This document shows, one piece after another, positions 10,951 to 22,344 of a DNA stretch of 64,000 bases. A program made the translations under genes and the position numbers. The first letter of the stretch is position 1, and each line of letters opens with the position of its first letter. The notes under the pieces were generated by a model that saw only the letters and a program-made list of their open reading frames with translations, ran no database searches and was not told where the DNA came from. The DNA comes from Molossus alvarezi (Eukaryota > Chordata > Mammalia > Chiroptera > Molossidae), in the NCBI GenBank assembly GCA_037176705.1, contig CM073889.1:104487890-104551889 (forward strand). The letters run 5' to 3'.

Positions 10951-13784
10951 ACCTCCAAACCATATTTCATATATACCCAAGAGTAAATGCTCAGAGAACT
11001 CAGAGAAAAATGTAATTTAAACACAGTCTAGTAACAATTTTAATTGTTTATGGCCATGATTAAAGAAAGAGGAAAAATTTATTGCTGCACATAAAATTAA
11101 AGACATCTATTTCTTTCCGCAGAGAGGACAGAACAAAATGTTTATTGCCATCGTCATCATATCAGTAATTTGGTTGTGTCATTAAATAAATGAAGCCCTG
11201 GCTATATTTAAGAAGTGATAGAACTACCGGTTATATTTGGAAAGGATCAATTTTTTCCATGTTGCATGGACACATTTATGACACTTGAAATTTAAAATAT
11301 GTTTCCCAAAGACATTTGAATTCATAATCCTCCACTGTCTTCATTCTGCAAAAGTCCTATTAAGTATAGAGTTCTTTCAAACATTAAAGAAACAGAAAAC
11401 ACAGGATTGGAGGATATCTTTTAGCATTTCTTCACTCAAATAAAAAATCAATAGCTTATTCAAAATTCTAAAAATTAAAACCAATGTAATGTTTAAAGTA
11501 AAAAATTAACACCTCAAATTGAAAAATCAGAATTAGGAAGACACATTTTCTAAAGAGCTGTCTGATTAATTGCAGATGATTTCAAGGACTATCAGTGGAA
11601 TAAGTTAATTATATGAATGTAATGTTAAGAGTAGCAAATTGCCCACCCTACCAACCAGCCAAAAGGTGTCATAATATCCCCAAGGTTCAGGTTCATACTG
11701 TCACAAGACAACTGTATGTTACACTCAATCTATAATTCATTTTTTTAGTTGACATTAATCAAGAAAACAGTTGTGCCCTTCCCACGAGGTACTAGGCAGG
11801 CTTTGAAAGGAGAAGTGGTTCATGGTAGAGATTAACAGGCTTGAAACATTTTGCTCAAACACATCTTCATGAAGATGCAATCTTCAGCATCTTCTAAGTA
11901 TTAATGTTTTAAAGTAATAGGATCACTTCTTTACATGTATTCAATAGGCTGTAAATAGCACGGTAATTTGATATTCACCACCAACCATTTTAGATAAATG
12001 CATTAACGATTTTACATTGGATTTGTGTATCTCAAAATCATATTTTCATTTTACTTATTCCACATTTTATTATAATGTAATATTTATTTATATTTGAGTT
12101 TTACTGAGCACCTATCATATTATATTTCTTTGCAACAACTATATATATTTTTTCCTCTGATACTAAGGTTCCACAATGTCATAAATTCATCTAGATTGTT
12201 TTATTATTATTGTTGTTAGTATATAATTATTCTAAACAAATAAATGTATATATATATTATCGTTTATAACCCAAAAATAGAATTAGAAAAGTTTTTCTTA
12301 ATGATATTGGTGGAAATGACAATTATGGTGTCCTGGACACCAATGTTTCAAATTTTCCCTTTTTCTTCCAACCAGGGGCAATCAAGTATAGTAACCTTCT
12401 GGTTGGGTGAGATGGAAGGGAAAAGGAATGTGGGGAAAAATTGATTGACATCTTAATTGCAGACACCTTAGGCAAATCACTATTAGGAAAGAGTACATGT
12501 GAACATTGATTCACTTGCTATTACGCACGCCAGGGTACCTCTAGGAGGGTTTTCATGTACTTCCAGGGACAGCAGTCCTTCTGCTTAAACTGCTCACACA
12601 GGATACAACCGAGGAAAGAATTCTGCAGAGTGTTTGCTGGAAGCAGTTGATATTCGTTGAAGACCACGTTGAACACTGAATGACTCAGAACGGAGAGAGG
12701 TACTGAACAAGCAGAAGATCCACCAGGAAAAAGCTCAACAATCGTCACAGTTTTGCCATCTTTGACCCTGAGTGTCACTACGTTTCTGCTTGTCTATTCA
12801 TGCTATTCTCTTGATCAGGAAATAAATGAGTTCCTCGCAGTCCTTGAAAAGATTGGATGAGATGAGCCCCAATGTAAAAGAGGAAGTATAAAATAAAGGG
12901 CAATTCTCCTCTCAGGGAACTCCAGGAAACCTTGTTTGAGAATCATTTATTAGATTTAATGTTTGCTGTGCTAGCCTTATTTTTTTTCAGCTAAAGAAAT
13001 ACCAGAGGGCCTCAAGTGAATCATCGTTTATCTTATGTCTTGTCACAACTACATTTAATTATCTTTCTGTCAATTATTTTAAAACCACTTTACCCTCCAG
13101 CCTTGTATGTAAGTTGTGTTGGCATGGTTACCCAACACATTATTCCAAGTGTATTGATCTTATAACTCTTCAAAGCAATAAATTCCTTTTCCAATACCAG
13201 TCCAATCAAGGTTCAAAATGATAGACGATGATATCAGTTTCTGAATATAGAAATTCATTACCATGATGAGCTTTTGTAAACTAATGGCTAATTTCTCTAA
13301 ATGGCTGTTAAAAATTCAACAGAAAATATTAAAGAGGGAGCATACAGGAGGCATCAAGACAGCTGCATTAATAGAGGACCAAAGAATGTCTTCTAAAAAT
13401 AGATCCGCTGTCAAGACCAGCATCTCCCAACATCCCTGGGCTGAATTCAACAGGAAATATTCCTTCAAGCAAGAAATTCTAGGTGTGCATTCCACATGCC
13501 TCACTCTCTCCTTGCCCTATATTTGCCCCTGCAGTTAGGGCTATCTCCTTTTAGAAAAAAATAAGTCTCAGAAGTGTATTTTCTGGAAGGAAAATAGAAA
13601 GTTAGAAAATACAATTGTTGTCAGGATCATATATAAGAGTAAGCAAAATATGAAAAGAAGAATTCGTTCTATTCAAACAACATTGCACAGGAAATAAATA
13701 AAGGTTGGAAACAAACAGTTTAAACAGTGGTGTCATTTCAGTCAAGTCTTGTAGCTTCTGCGCAACTAAATTATTTTATGTAGA
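10951..13784. other. Unassigned AT-rich DNA with one minus-strand open frame
   Basis: I recognise no gene. A small L2-like antisense patch may lie near 12085-12150. A minus-strand open frame of 85 codons (12521-12778) starts with ATG and is locally richer in GC than its surroundings, but its translation shows no domain I know, and the upstream acceptor site is poor. It could be a decayed retrocopy or chance. Confidence 0.3.
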
Positions 13785-14000
13785 CCAGTGGGTCTCATCT
13801 GGAAGTAGTTTTGGCCCAAAGGGCACATTTGGCAATGTCTGAAGGCATTTTCGTTATCACTGTTTGGGAGAGAGGGTGCTATTGGCACCTAGTGGGTAGA
13901 GCCTAGGGCTGCTGCTAAACATCTTCCAAAGCACAAGACAGTCCCCACAACAAAGAATGATCCGACCCAAATGTCAATAGTGCTGAGACCGAGACACCCT
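13785..14000 (+). mobile_element. MER5A-type hAT-Charlie remnant
   Basis: The segment starts CAGTGGGTCTCA and contains the MER5A order of words: 'acatttggcaatgtctg', 'tagtgggtagagcc', 'tgctgctaaacat', 'acaacaaagaatgatcc' and 'aatgtcaatagtgctgag'. It is a non-autonomous DNA transposon, ancient and inactive. Confidence 0.85.
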
Positions 14001-14314
14001 GATATAGAGGTTGAAGATGTTTAACCTGCTGTGACTATATTGATGAGTTGCTTTGAAGATAAAAGAGAAAATGATGTGAATGTTTTAGGAATCCATAAAA
14101 TTACATAATTGATTATGTTATTTTTACTGCATTACTCGTTCTCATTTCCCCTTAGAATTCCTTCCCTCTAACAAAGAACCAAAAATCTTTATATTCCACT
14201 CTTTTCAGGGTGGCTCAGCCTCTTCCCTCCAGCTCCTTGCTCAGGTCTTTCTCTTCAGACCCTGCCTCTCCTATTCTATTCCCCATACTTCATCAAAATA
14301 TACTTATTAAATCT

Positions 14315-14335
14315 CTAGTTTCTCTGGATATTTTA
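14315..14335. repeat. Target-site duplication, left copy (VES at 14336)
   Basis: This 21-base segment starting CTAGTTTCTCTGG is repeated, exactly or nearly so, at 14560-14580 on the other side of the SINE. Confidence 0.85.
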
Positions 14336-14560
14336 TTTTATTTATTAAATATTTGTTCTTTATTGGTTTCAGAGAGAAAGGAAGGAAGAGGGAGAGAGAG
14401 AAACATCGATGAGAGAGAACATCAATTGGCTGCCTCCTACCTACACAACCCCCACTGGGGATCGAGCCCACAACCTGGGTATGTGCCCTGACCAGGAATT
14501 GAACTGGTGACCTCTTGATGCATGGGACAATGCCCAACTACTGAGCCACACCAGCCAGGC
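14336..14560 (-). mobile_element. VES-type SINE, full length (classic form)
   Basis: Minus-strand copy: head ending at 14560 (GCCTGGCTGG on the minus strand), B-box-like region, 'catacccaggttgtgggc' middle, CT-rich stretch and an A-rich tail (14331-14345 on the plus strand as T/A). A roughly 20-bp direct repeat flanks it, showing L1-style target-primed insertion. Confidence 0.9.
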
Positions 14561-14682
14561 TAGTTTCTCTGGATATTTTAGCTACTTAAGTTGTCTTTGA
14601 AACTACTTTGAATTGACGGCTCAAAGTAAAACCATTGCTCATAGTTTAATATGAATCCAAATGAACCTTTAAAATTTAATCA

Positions 14683-15652
14683 CAAGATGCAAACTGAAAT
14701 GACCATGAGGTATCATCTCACACCTGCCATAATGGCTTTCATCAACAAATCATCAAACAACAGGTGCTGGTGAGGATGTGGAGAAAAGGGGACTCTAGCA
14801 CATTGCTGGTGGGAATGCAGACTGGTGCAGCCACTATGGAAAACAATATGGAACTTCCTCAAAAAAATTAAAAATGGAACTTCCTTTTGATCCAGTGATC
14901 CCACTTCTAGAAATATATCCTGAGTAGCCTGAAACACCAAGCAGAAAAAATATATGTACCCTCATGTTCATAGCAGTGCTATTTACAATTGCTAAGATCT
15001 GGAAATAGCCCAAGTATCCAACATTAGATCGGTGGATAAAAAAGCGGTGGTACATTTACACAATGGAATACTATGCAGCTGTAAGAAAGAAAGATCTCTT
15101 ACCCTTTGAGATAACATGGAGGGACCTGGAGAGCATTATGTTGAGTAATATAAGCCAATCAGAGAAAGACAGGAATCACCTTATCTCACTTATTTGTGGA
15201 ATATAATGAACAAAATAAACTGATGAACAAAATAGATCCAGAGACAAGGCAGTAGGGAACAGACTGACAAACCTTGCAGCGGTTCTCAACCTGTGGGTCG
15301 CGACCCCTTTGGGGGTTGAACGACCCTTTAACAGTGGTCACCTGAGACATAACAGCAAAATTACAGTTATGAAGTAGCAACAAAAATAATTTTATGGTTG
15401 GGGGTCATCACAACATGAGGAACTGTATTAAAGGGTGCTGGAATTAGGAAGATTGAGAACCACCGCCTTAGAGGAAAGGAGGGTTGGGGAACGGAATGAA
15501 ATAAACCAAAGGACTTACATGTGTATGTGCATAACCAATGCTCACTAACAACAATGTGGCGAAGGCGCAGGGGATGGGAGCTGGGAGGAGGGTGTCAATG
15601 GGGTCAGTAGGAGGACATCTCTAATATTTTCCACAATAAAGATACATTTTAA
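14683..15652 (+). mobile_element. 5'-truncated L1, split by a SPIN-like element
   Basis: Matches the last part of ORF2 and the 3' UTR of the full-length L1 at 55204-61110 (ATGAGGTATCA-type start near 14706; 'gtgctggtgaggatgtgg' Cys/His region at 14762-14850; 3' UTR to the A-rich end near 15650). ORF2 frames are broken. It is more diverged from the intact copy than 24728-27668 is. The part between 15277 and 15465 is foreign (next entry). Confidence 0.9.
15277..15465 (+). mobile_element. SPIN-type non-autonomous hAT transposon, internally deleted
   Basis: The 189-base segment starts CAGCGGTTCTCAACC and ends with the reverse complement form GATTGAGAACCACCG, an inverted terminal repeat of about 15 bases. 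Just inside lie 'tgtgggtcgcgaccccttt' at the left and 'attttatggttgggggtca' plus 'acatgaggaactgtatta' at the right, which are the ends of SPIN_NA elements. The middle of the usual element is missing. CCTTAGAG follows it and CCTTG precedes it, fitting an 8-bp duplication with three bases lost on the left. SPIN elements are known to have entered several tetrapod genomes, bats included, by horizontal transfer. Confidence 0.85.
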
Positions 15653-15904
15653 AAAATGAAACATGAACAGAACTTAGATGTCATTTTTGCAGTGACTTTC
15701 TAAATACGGATGGCAGAATCCTAGGTTCTGGAGAAGCTCCACAATGGAAACATGAGGGGGCAAGAGAAGAAGTAGAAAAGACTTCTTGATAAGTCCTCTG
15801 CCCTCTTTTTAATTAAAATAACTGAACTTTTATTTATTTGACATATTCTGGTTATTTTGCAAGCTTTCATTTGACAAAAGACTCACTAAGTAAATAGCCT
15901 CAAA

Positions 15905-16045
15905 AGCCACTAATTTCATCTGTTTCCTCTTTATAAAGCAAGAACTTGAGGCTCCAGGAGTCTTAGAGATAGATAATAAGAGGCGAGAAATACAATACAT
16001 CACAGAACCTGGTTTTCTGACTCCCGGTCCAGCGACCTTTCCAGT
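15905..16045 (-). repeat. MIR SINE remnant
   Basis: The segment reads like an antisense MIR: 'ctctttataaagcaagaacttgaggc' followed by 'gaacctggttttctgactcc'. It is diverged and lacks clear ends. Confidence 0.5.
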
Positions 16046-16049
16046 CTGT

Positions 16050-16855
16050 GATGTTGGTTCATGGATCATGACTGCATTTGAACAAGAGGCTTTCATGGCC
16101 TAATGCAAACGAGCGGGTCACGTGAGATCTGGGGGCTTTGAAGAGAAGAAATGAAAGAGGCATTTTCGAGCAGAGTCTTTTAGCACCTGTAAGTGATAGA
16201 CGGAGCCTGTGTTCATGGACTCTCCCAACAGTTTGGATTAGGAAGTTGAATCAGCTCAATAAGGAATACACCAACTAATTCTTCACTTGTTCCTTCTTCT
16301 CTCCAGATCATTCCCTTTCGTGAGAGAGGAATGAATGGATACGGTAAGGCCACCCCTCTTTGTCTTCATCATGTGTCCCCAAACCAACCTGGTCATAAAA
16401 ATCACAGGGGGGTGGGGCTTGTTATAGAGACACCAGGATCTACACCGCACAAGCACAGCCAGAGTCTCCAAGGTTCTGGTGTGGCAATCACCAGAATTGC
16501 ACACAAGCAGTTCAAAATGGGTGTTTTAAAATTGGGATAAATAGCCAATTTCAACACTCTTTTATTGACAATGTCGTTGGATCAGATAGTGTCGTTCTAG
16601 TACCCCATAGCTGTAGTACGTGTTGTCTGTAAAGGACAGGTCTCACCTTGCAGGGGTCCAGGAAGCTGCCTGCGTGTTCTCCCCAGCTGGCTCAGCCCCA
16701 GCTGGAGCCTCGGCCATTCAGACCAGTGCCCATGCCACCCCTCTTTTGGCATTCCTCCTACAGAACTTAAACCCGATGGCCACAAAAGGGGGGCATCCAG
16801 GTGGTACTTTTTCTCTGCACAATGCTTTATATTCATTTTTATTGGTCATTTTGAA
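16050..16855. other. Unassigned DNA
   Basis: GC content rises around 16640-16760, with several overlapping open frames on both strands, but no domain, signal or splice structure is recognisable. Confidence 0.3.
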
Positions 16856-16985
16856 AACAGCTCTCCAAGGTACATTGGTATCACCGCCGTCAGATGATGT
16901 TTGAAGAAACAGAGCCACATGGAAGGTCGGGGTCACACAGCAGGGACAAGGCTGATTCTGTCTCCAGGCTCCTGCTGTTTCCATC
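16856..16985 (-). repeat. MIR SINE remnant
   Basis: Antisense MIR-like words appear in order: 'gaagaaacagagccacatgg', 'gtcacacagcaggg' and 'ctgtctccaggctcctgct'. Confidence 0.5.
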
Positions 16986-17613
16986 GCAACTACTCTATAT
17001 TGCCTGGCTGGATAGCTTCCGTTTGCCCATCCAGAGCCACTCTCCTCTGCCCAGGGAAGGTGACCTGTAGCAACAAGTCCCCGCCCTTCATCTTACATTG
17101 GAGTTGGGCTAGTGCAGAACACTGGAGCGAAATCCGAGGCAGGAAGAGATGGCTGTAGAGCAATTACTTCCTCAGTTCTCTTCCTGAGGGGTCACATAAG
17201 AACAGCTGCAACCTTGGACCAAAAGGCATTGCTTCCTTCAAGACCATGACTCTCCTTGGGACCCTGTGACGGCCCCTCCCCTTGCCCCTCCAGGCCTGTG
17301 TGGTCATGACTCCTCCTCCCCCGTTGTCAGTCCCCAGATGCTGCATTAATCCTCTTTGTTCCATAATATGCTACAAAATATGCTATAAATGTTTTTATAA
17401 ACATTTGTAAATAGTTCCTTATTAAACATTCCTCAAACTACCCTGAGTTTGTCATCTATTTCTTTTCTCTTTTAACATCCATCACAACATATCTTTCTTA
17501 CTCAGTAATGAAGCAGCATCTAAGGCTGCCATATATTTGCAAATATAAGTGTTCTCAGTAGATCTGATATATGAAAATTCAAATTTAACAAATCATAAAT
17601 TTTTAAGAAAAAA
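16986..17613. other. Unassigned DNA
   Basis: I see nothing recognisable here. The stretch is GC-richer to about 17300 and then AT-rich. Confidence 0.3.
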
Positions 17614-17624
17614 AGTAATGCATT

Positions 17625-17722
17625 TTTTTTATTTTTTGGAATATGCCCCTCGCGGGAACCGAAACTGGGACTCTCTGGTCCGCAGGCCGATGCTCCAGCC
17701 ACTGAGCCAAACCGGCTGGGGC
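17625..17722 (-). mobile_element. Half-length VES SINE (tRNA-like head plus A-tail only)
   Basis: A 98-base insertion bounded by exact 11-base copies of AGTAATGCATT (17614-17624 and 17723-17733). On the minus strand it has the VES head ('gccccagccggtttggctca' type) and stops just after the head, where an A-rich tail begins; the middle and the CT-rich 3' half are absent. The break lies at the same place as in 9791-9889. Confidence 0.85.
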
Positions 17723-17879
17723 AGTAATGCATTCTTTTCAGAATGTCATGAGGTTACGAAGCTTTTATCCCAAGGTTCATATGCATACAGCACCTTGTAC
17801 ACATTCACACACTCCTACTTAGCAATGGTTCCACACAGTCTCTGAAGCCCAGGTGATGAGCACAAACTTTAGAGATTGA

Positions 17880-18005
17880 CTTTAATTCAACATCCTTATT
17901 TTATTCATGAAGAGACAGACACCTGTCTCAGATAAAATGAATAGTTAGCAGTAGAAATGTGACTAGAAGTCAGATCTGCCTCTGGAGTCCCAAACACCTT
18001 TCCCT
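17880..18005 (-). repeat. MIR SINE remnant
   Basis: Antisense MIR words are in order: 'ccttattttattcatgaagagac', 'agaaatgtgactagaagtcagatctgcctctgg' (diverged) and 'agtcccaaacacc'. Confidence 0.5.
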
Positions 18006-18103
18006 CTACAGTGAACATACATGTTAAATTGAAATTAGTCACTTAAAAAAAAAAATCACTGAGGGATTTATCCTCAGGTATATTTACATTTTAAAAAATT
18101 ATT

Positions 18104-18341
18104 GTTTTTTTTATCCTCACCTGAGGACATTTTTTTTTTTGATATTTTGTTCAGATAGAGTGGGAGGGAGAGAGAGAGAAACATCAACGTGAAAGGGACA
18201 CATCGAGTGGTCGCCACCCACACGACCCAACCAGGGCCGGGGACAAACGGCAACCGAGGTACGTGCCCTTAGCGGGAACTGAACCCGGGTCTCTCTGAAC
18301 CACAGGCCGACGCTCCAATTGCTGAGCCAAAGAGGCCAGGG
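18104..18341 (-). mobile_element. VES-type SINE, full length (long-tail form)
   Basis: Minus-strand copy with head ending at 18341, the 'acgtacctcggttgc' middle, the 'gtccctttcacg' segment, a CT-rich stretch and the terminal 'gtcctcaggtgaggataaa' motif. TTAAAAAATTATT (18091-18103) and TTAAATAATTATT (18342-18354) form a 13-base duplication with one mismatch. Confidence 0.9.
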
Positions 18342-18699
18342 TTAAATAATTATTCTTAATGGAATAAGTTAACTAATTAGTAAAAGAAGGTACACTTATA
18401 AGTATTCTCTTTCACACAAAAAATAGATCAGAGCTTGGAAATGAGAGTATAAAAATAAAATCCAAAGACCTCAGAAATCCAATTATTATTATTACTACAT
18501 TATTTGCAAGTTTTATGCAAACTTACTTGGAGGCAAACTCTGACCTGAATTGACTTGAGGCTACTTATAAGCTATTTTTATCCTACTTAGCATAAATGAG
18601 CATAATTTCCACCACAAAGATATTATTTTGATTACTGGGTATTACTTCAGACCCGACTAGTGATGTTTTAACATACATGGCTTATATATTATATTAGCC

Positions 18700-19050
18700 T
18701 TTAAAAAAAAAATAAACTTCACTTTTTTAGATCAGTTTTGGGTTCACGGCAAAATTGAGAAGAAGGTGCAGAGATTCCCATACACCCCCTGCCCCCACAC
18801 ATGCACAGCCTTCCCCATTATCAACATCAAGCACAATTGTTGCTATCAATGAACTACACTGACCCATCGTTATTGCCCAAAGCCCACAGCTTCATAGGGT
18901 TCACTCTTGGTGAGGTACAATGTGTGGGTTCAGACAAATGTATAATGACATGTATCCATTGTGAAAGTATCATACAGAGAAGATTCACTACCTTAAAGAC
19001 CCTGCGTTCCTCCTACTCATTGTATCACCTCTTTTAAAAATATACATTCC
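18700..19050 (-). repeat. Old L1 3' UTR remnant (L1M group)
   Basis: On the minus strand this matches the 3' UTR of old mammalian L1s: 'gtatgatactttcacaatgg', 'gtcattatacatttgtctgaacccac', 'accaagagtgaaccct', 'tgggcaataacgatgggtca', 'gggggcagggggtgta' and 'tcaattttgccgtgaaccc' in that order. Confidence 0.75.
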
Positions 19051-19315
19051 TCAAATTATTCTTCTTCCATAAAAGCTGCGCTCTTCTCCCGAGCTTACCA
19101 CATTGCCACACCCCAATCCAAGCGCCAAGTCCTAACAGGTTCCTCCGAGAAGGGTAGCCATGGGTTATTTCCCGTTACACTCGCACACCCAGAATCCTTG
19201 TCAAAATAGATCACAGAAGCTGACATCAAAGTCTAGAACACACCTGTGGAGGCTACTTTCCAGTCAGTGTTTTTAATCAGCAGGGGCCCAGCGGGCGTGC
19301 AGCTTGTTTCCACTA

Positions 19316-19474
19316 TTTTTATGGATTTTTAGAGAGAGAGAGAAGCATCAATTTGTTGTTCCGCTTATCTGTGTATTCACTGGTTGATTCTTGTATGTGC
19401 CCTGACCGGAGATCGAACCCACAAACTTGCTCTATCGGGACGACACTCTAACCAACTTAGCCACCCGGCCAGGG
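19316..19474 (-). mobile_element. Related tRNA-derived SINE, different head type
   Basis: The minus strand reads 'ccctggccgggtggctaagt', then 'gttagagtgtcgtcccgata', a B-box-like 'gggttcgatctccgg', 'cagggcacatacaagaatca', 'ggaacaacaaattgatgc' and a CT stretch. This head and tail differ from the two main VES types here and suggest an older chiropteran tRNA SINE lineage. GTTTCCACTATT (19306-19317) and GTTTCCATTCTT (near 19479-19490) are probable flanking duplications. Confidence 0.75.
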
Positions 19475-19842
19475 TGTAGTTTCCATTCTTACCAGAGCTT
19501 TGCAGCGTCACCTGTGGGGTGGCAGTGAAGGAGACTGTCCTGCTCTGGACCGTGTACCGTCATCCGAAGGTGCTCGTGCATTTCACAAAGGCCCGACTGC
19601 TCCTCGCGTCAATGCCGAGGCCGCAGCTGGGGAAAATGCCAGCCAGCTGTGCACACCTGCTCCCCGGGAGAGCCGCTTCCACCGTCCTGTCCGCAGCTGG
19701 GCAAAGACAACGCGCAATGAGCTGCAGCTGTTTTTTTATTACTTTTATTTTCTTTGTCTTTGTTTTTGGAGCCTGGAACAAGGACAGAAATGAGAGTTAA
19801 GGCCAGTTTTCAAACTGCCGCTTGCCAGCACGAGACTCAGAG

Positions 19843-20052
19843 CAGCTGTTTTCAACAGAAGGTGAATTTGCCCTCCAGGGGACATTTGACAATGCCTGGT
19901 GACGTTGTTCGGTTGTTACAAATGGGGGGTGGGGGTGGGAGGGGCAGAGGCCAGGGACGCAGCTCAGCACTCTACAGTACACAGGACAGCCCCCACAACA
20001 GAGAGTTGTCCAGCGCTGGATGTCAGTAAGGCCAAGGTTGGGAAATGCTGCC
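19843..20052 (+). mobile_element. MER5A-type hAT-Charlie remnant
   Basis: Starts CAGCTGTTTTCAAC and carries the MER5A word order: 'ccctccaggggacatttgac', 'aatgcctggtgac', 'gggcagaggccagggac', 'cacaggacagcccccacaac' and 'atgtcagtaaggccaaggtt'. A G-rich insertion (19925-19945) interrupts it. Confidence 0.8.
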
Positions 20053-20375
20053 TCATGAGTCACTTCCCATCCCTCTCTCCTGGTTTCCCATCTGGGAAAC
20101 AGGAACCGTATGTCTCATGGAAATAAAAATGTTATACAGAGTTTAGCTTATATAAATGGAGAGTCTGATCCCAGGGTTATTTTAGTACTTCCAAGTCCAT
20201 CAAATATGCTGTAAACTGTTCATTTTCAGTTTGAAACTTTAATTTAGACTCTTAGAAATCCAGATTGTTTTTTAAAGTAACTTAGGAAAAAGCCATAGAA
20301 GGCTCCGTGGTGAAGGCAGTACTTGAGACACAGACAGTGCAGGGAGGAGGCCGAGACACCGGACTGTCAAGTAAG

Positions 20376-20560
20376 TGCATCTGGGATTCCAGGTCAGCTC
20401 TGAATGTAATAGCTTTGTGATCGTGGGCACGTACTGAACATCTGTAAAACATGGTATTAATGGTACCTACTGCATATGGTGTTGTGAGGATTCAATAAGT
20501 TAATGCACAAAATGAGCTCAGAACAATCCTTGGTAGATAGTAGACACATTAAATATTGGC
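20376..20560 (+). repeat. MIR SINE remnant
   Basis: Sense MIR words in order: 'tagctttgtgatcgtgggca', 'atctgtaaaacatggtatta', 'gttgtgaggattcaataagt', 'tcagaacaatccttggtaga' and 'cattaaatattggct'. It is interrupted at its end by the SINE at 20570. Confidence 0.65.
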
Positions 20561-20569
20561 TATCACTAT

Positions 20570-20818
20570 TTTTTTTTTAATCCTCACCCGAGGACATTTT
20601 TGCATGTATCTTCAGATAGAGTGGGAGGGCGAGAGGGGGAGAGAGAGAGAGAGAGACATCAATGTGAGAGAGACACAACAGGTGGTTGCCACCCGCAGGA
20701 CCCCAACCAGGTCCAGGGACAAACCGCAACCGAGGTACATGCCCTTAGCGGCAACCGAACCCAGGACTCTCCGGTATACGGGCCGACACTCTAACTACGG
20801 AACCAAACTGGCCAGGGC
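20570..20818 (-). mobile_element. VES-type SINE, full length (long-tail form)
   Basis: Minus-strand copy with head ending at 20818, 'atgtacctcggttgcggttt' middle and terminal 'atgtcctcgggtgaggatta' motif before the A-tail. TATCACTAT flanks both ends (20561-20569 and 20819-20827). It inserted into the tail of a MIR. Confidence 0.9.
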
Positions 20819-21239
20819 TATCACTATATTTTTAATGAGGCACAACAGAGATACAGGAGGAGGTATTATAGGGCACAGGGGAGGGTAACCTGATCTCGCG
20901 AAAGGAATGGTCAGAAGACTTCCTGGAGGAAACAGTACGAGTTACATCTTAAAAACTGACAGCATGCAGGGTTCTTTGGCATATAAAAAGGAGCTAAGAA
21001 GAGTAAGAACCAGAAAACAGCACATTGATCTTCGAAGAACTGCCAATCTTGTGGAAGCAATTAAGCCAAAATCTTAGGAAAGCCAGTAAGTCAGTAAGAC
21101 CCAACAGAAGCCAGTGAGGGTGATCATGGTCAGTATTGTGAGCAGGAAACTGAGGCCGCTCAGGAAGGGCTAGGAGAAAAATTCCTGCAGGAAAAGAACT
21201 CAGAACCCGCTCATTCAACATATGACACAATAGCCTCAC

Positions 21240-22140
21240 ATTTTAACTCTTTTTTAAATAATTCCATTTGGAAGCTGTATATAAAATTGAATCCAAACAG
21301 TATATTTTCTACCTTTACATTTTTTTTTTTTTTGAAGAATCTTCTTTCTCTATGAAATTCAACAAATCGTCTTTGTCATTGCAGTTTGTATTTCTCACAA
21401 TGTTTCTCTTTATCTCATAATACAGTGTGAGTCCTATGGCACTAAAAGGAAATAGATTTCCTAGAAGTGTTCACATATTTACTCTAAGTAGGTAGCAATC
21501 AAAAAGTGCCCAAGGACAAGTTCTTTGAATTGTTGGTTTGTGATGGGGTTCTTACTGGAAGTCATAAGTCAAAAACTTCAAAGAAAGAAAAAAAAAAAAA
21601 AAAAGAATTGCATTTTGTGTCTCGGATTTTATTCCTAAAAACGAGCAAATGAGCAGAGTTTCTGGTCTACTCTTCCCCGGTAGCTAAATGAAACCGGATA
21701 TCAAATAGATGGGTATGGTGTGTGGGCACCATCTGAAATGAGTTACACATAATTTTCTACTGAATGAAAATAGCTGAGAAAACTTGTTTCATTCATTGTA
21801 TAAATTTTATAATGTCTTTCATTATGTTGAAGTTCCACAATTTATTTTTTTGAAAACCTAAAATATATCTAAAAGAACAGTCTTATGCTCCATTGGCACA
21901 ATCAAAATGTATCAATTTTTTATACACACTGAAGACTCTTGAAGTATCAGACCCAAGACATATTAACTGTCCAGATGAGAGGAAAGAGATAGGAACAAGT
22001 TACAGATGACCTAAATGAATGTGGTCAACAGAGAATTGAGCTTTTAAAATCTGTATGTGTTCCTTGAGATGATTCTTTTGCTATTGTTTTTAGAAATCCA
22101 TTTCCTAGTCTATTACAGCAACCACTTAAAACTATTTCTT
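21240..22140. other. Unassigned AT-rich DNA
   Basis: No gene is recognised. There is a T-run at 21320-21333 and an A-run of about 17 at 21588-21604; the latter could be the tail of an unrecognised retrocopy, but no source is visible. Confidence 0.35.
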
Positions 22141-22324
22141 TCTTTCTTTTTTTTTTAATTTTAGAGAGAGGGAAGGGGAGACAGGGAGACAGGGACATCT
22201 ATGCATGTGCCCCAACCGGGGATTGAACCTGCAACCTGGGTATGTGCCCTGACTAGGAATTGAACCCACTACCTTCTGGTGTATGGGACGATGCTCCAAC
22301 CAACTGAGCCACACTGGCCAGGGC
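22141..22324 (-). mobile_element. VES-type SINE, shortened classic form
   Basis: Minus-strand head (ends at 22324) with 'ggttcaattcctagtcaggg' and 'acatacccaggttgc', then a short CT/GA stretch and A-tail. The usual 'ggaggcagcc' segment is missing. The flanks CTTAAAACTATTTCTT and CTAAAAGTAGTATTTCTT are similar and suggest a target-site duplication. Confidence 0.8.
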
Positions 22325-22344
22325 TAAAAGTAGTATTTCTTAAA

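Noticed and set aside
14683..15652. The L1 fragment as another intact ORF2 end
   Set aside because: Frames are broken and it is split by a DNA transposon; only the C-terminal part was ever present.
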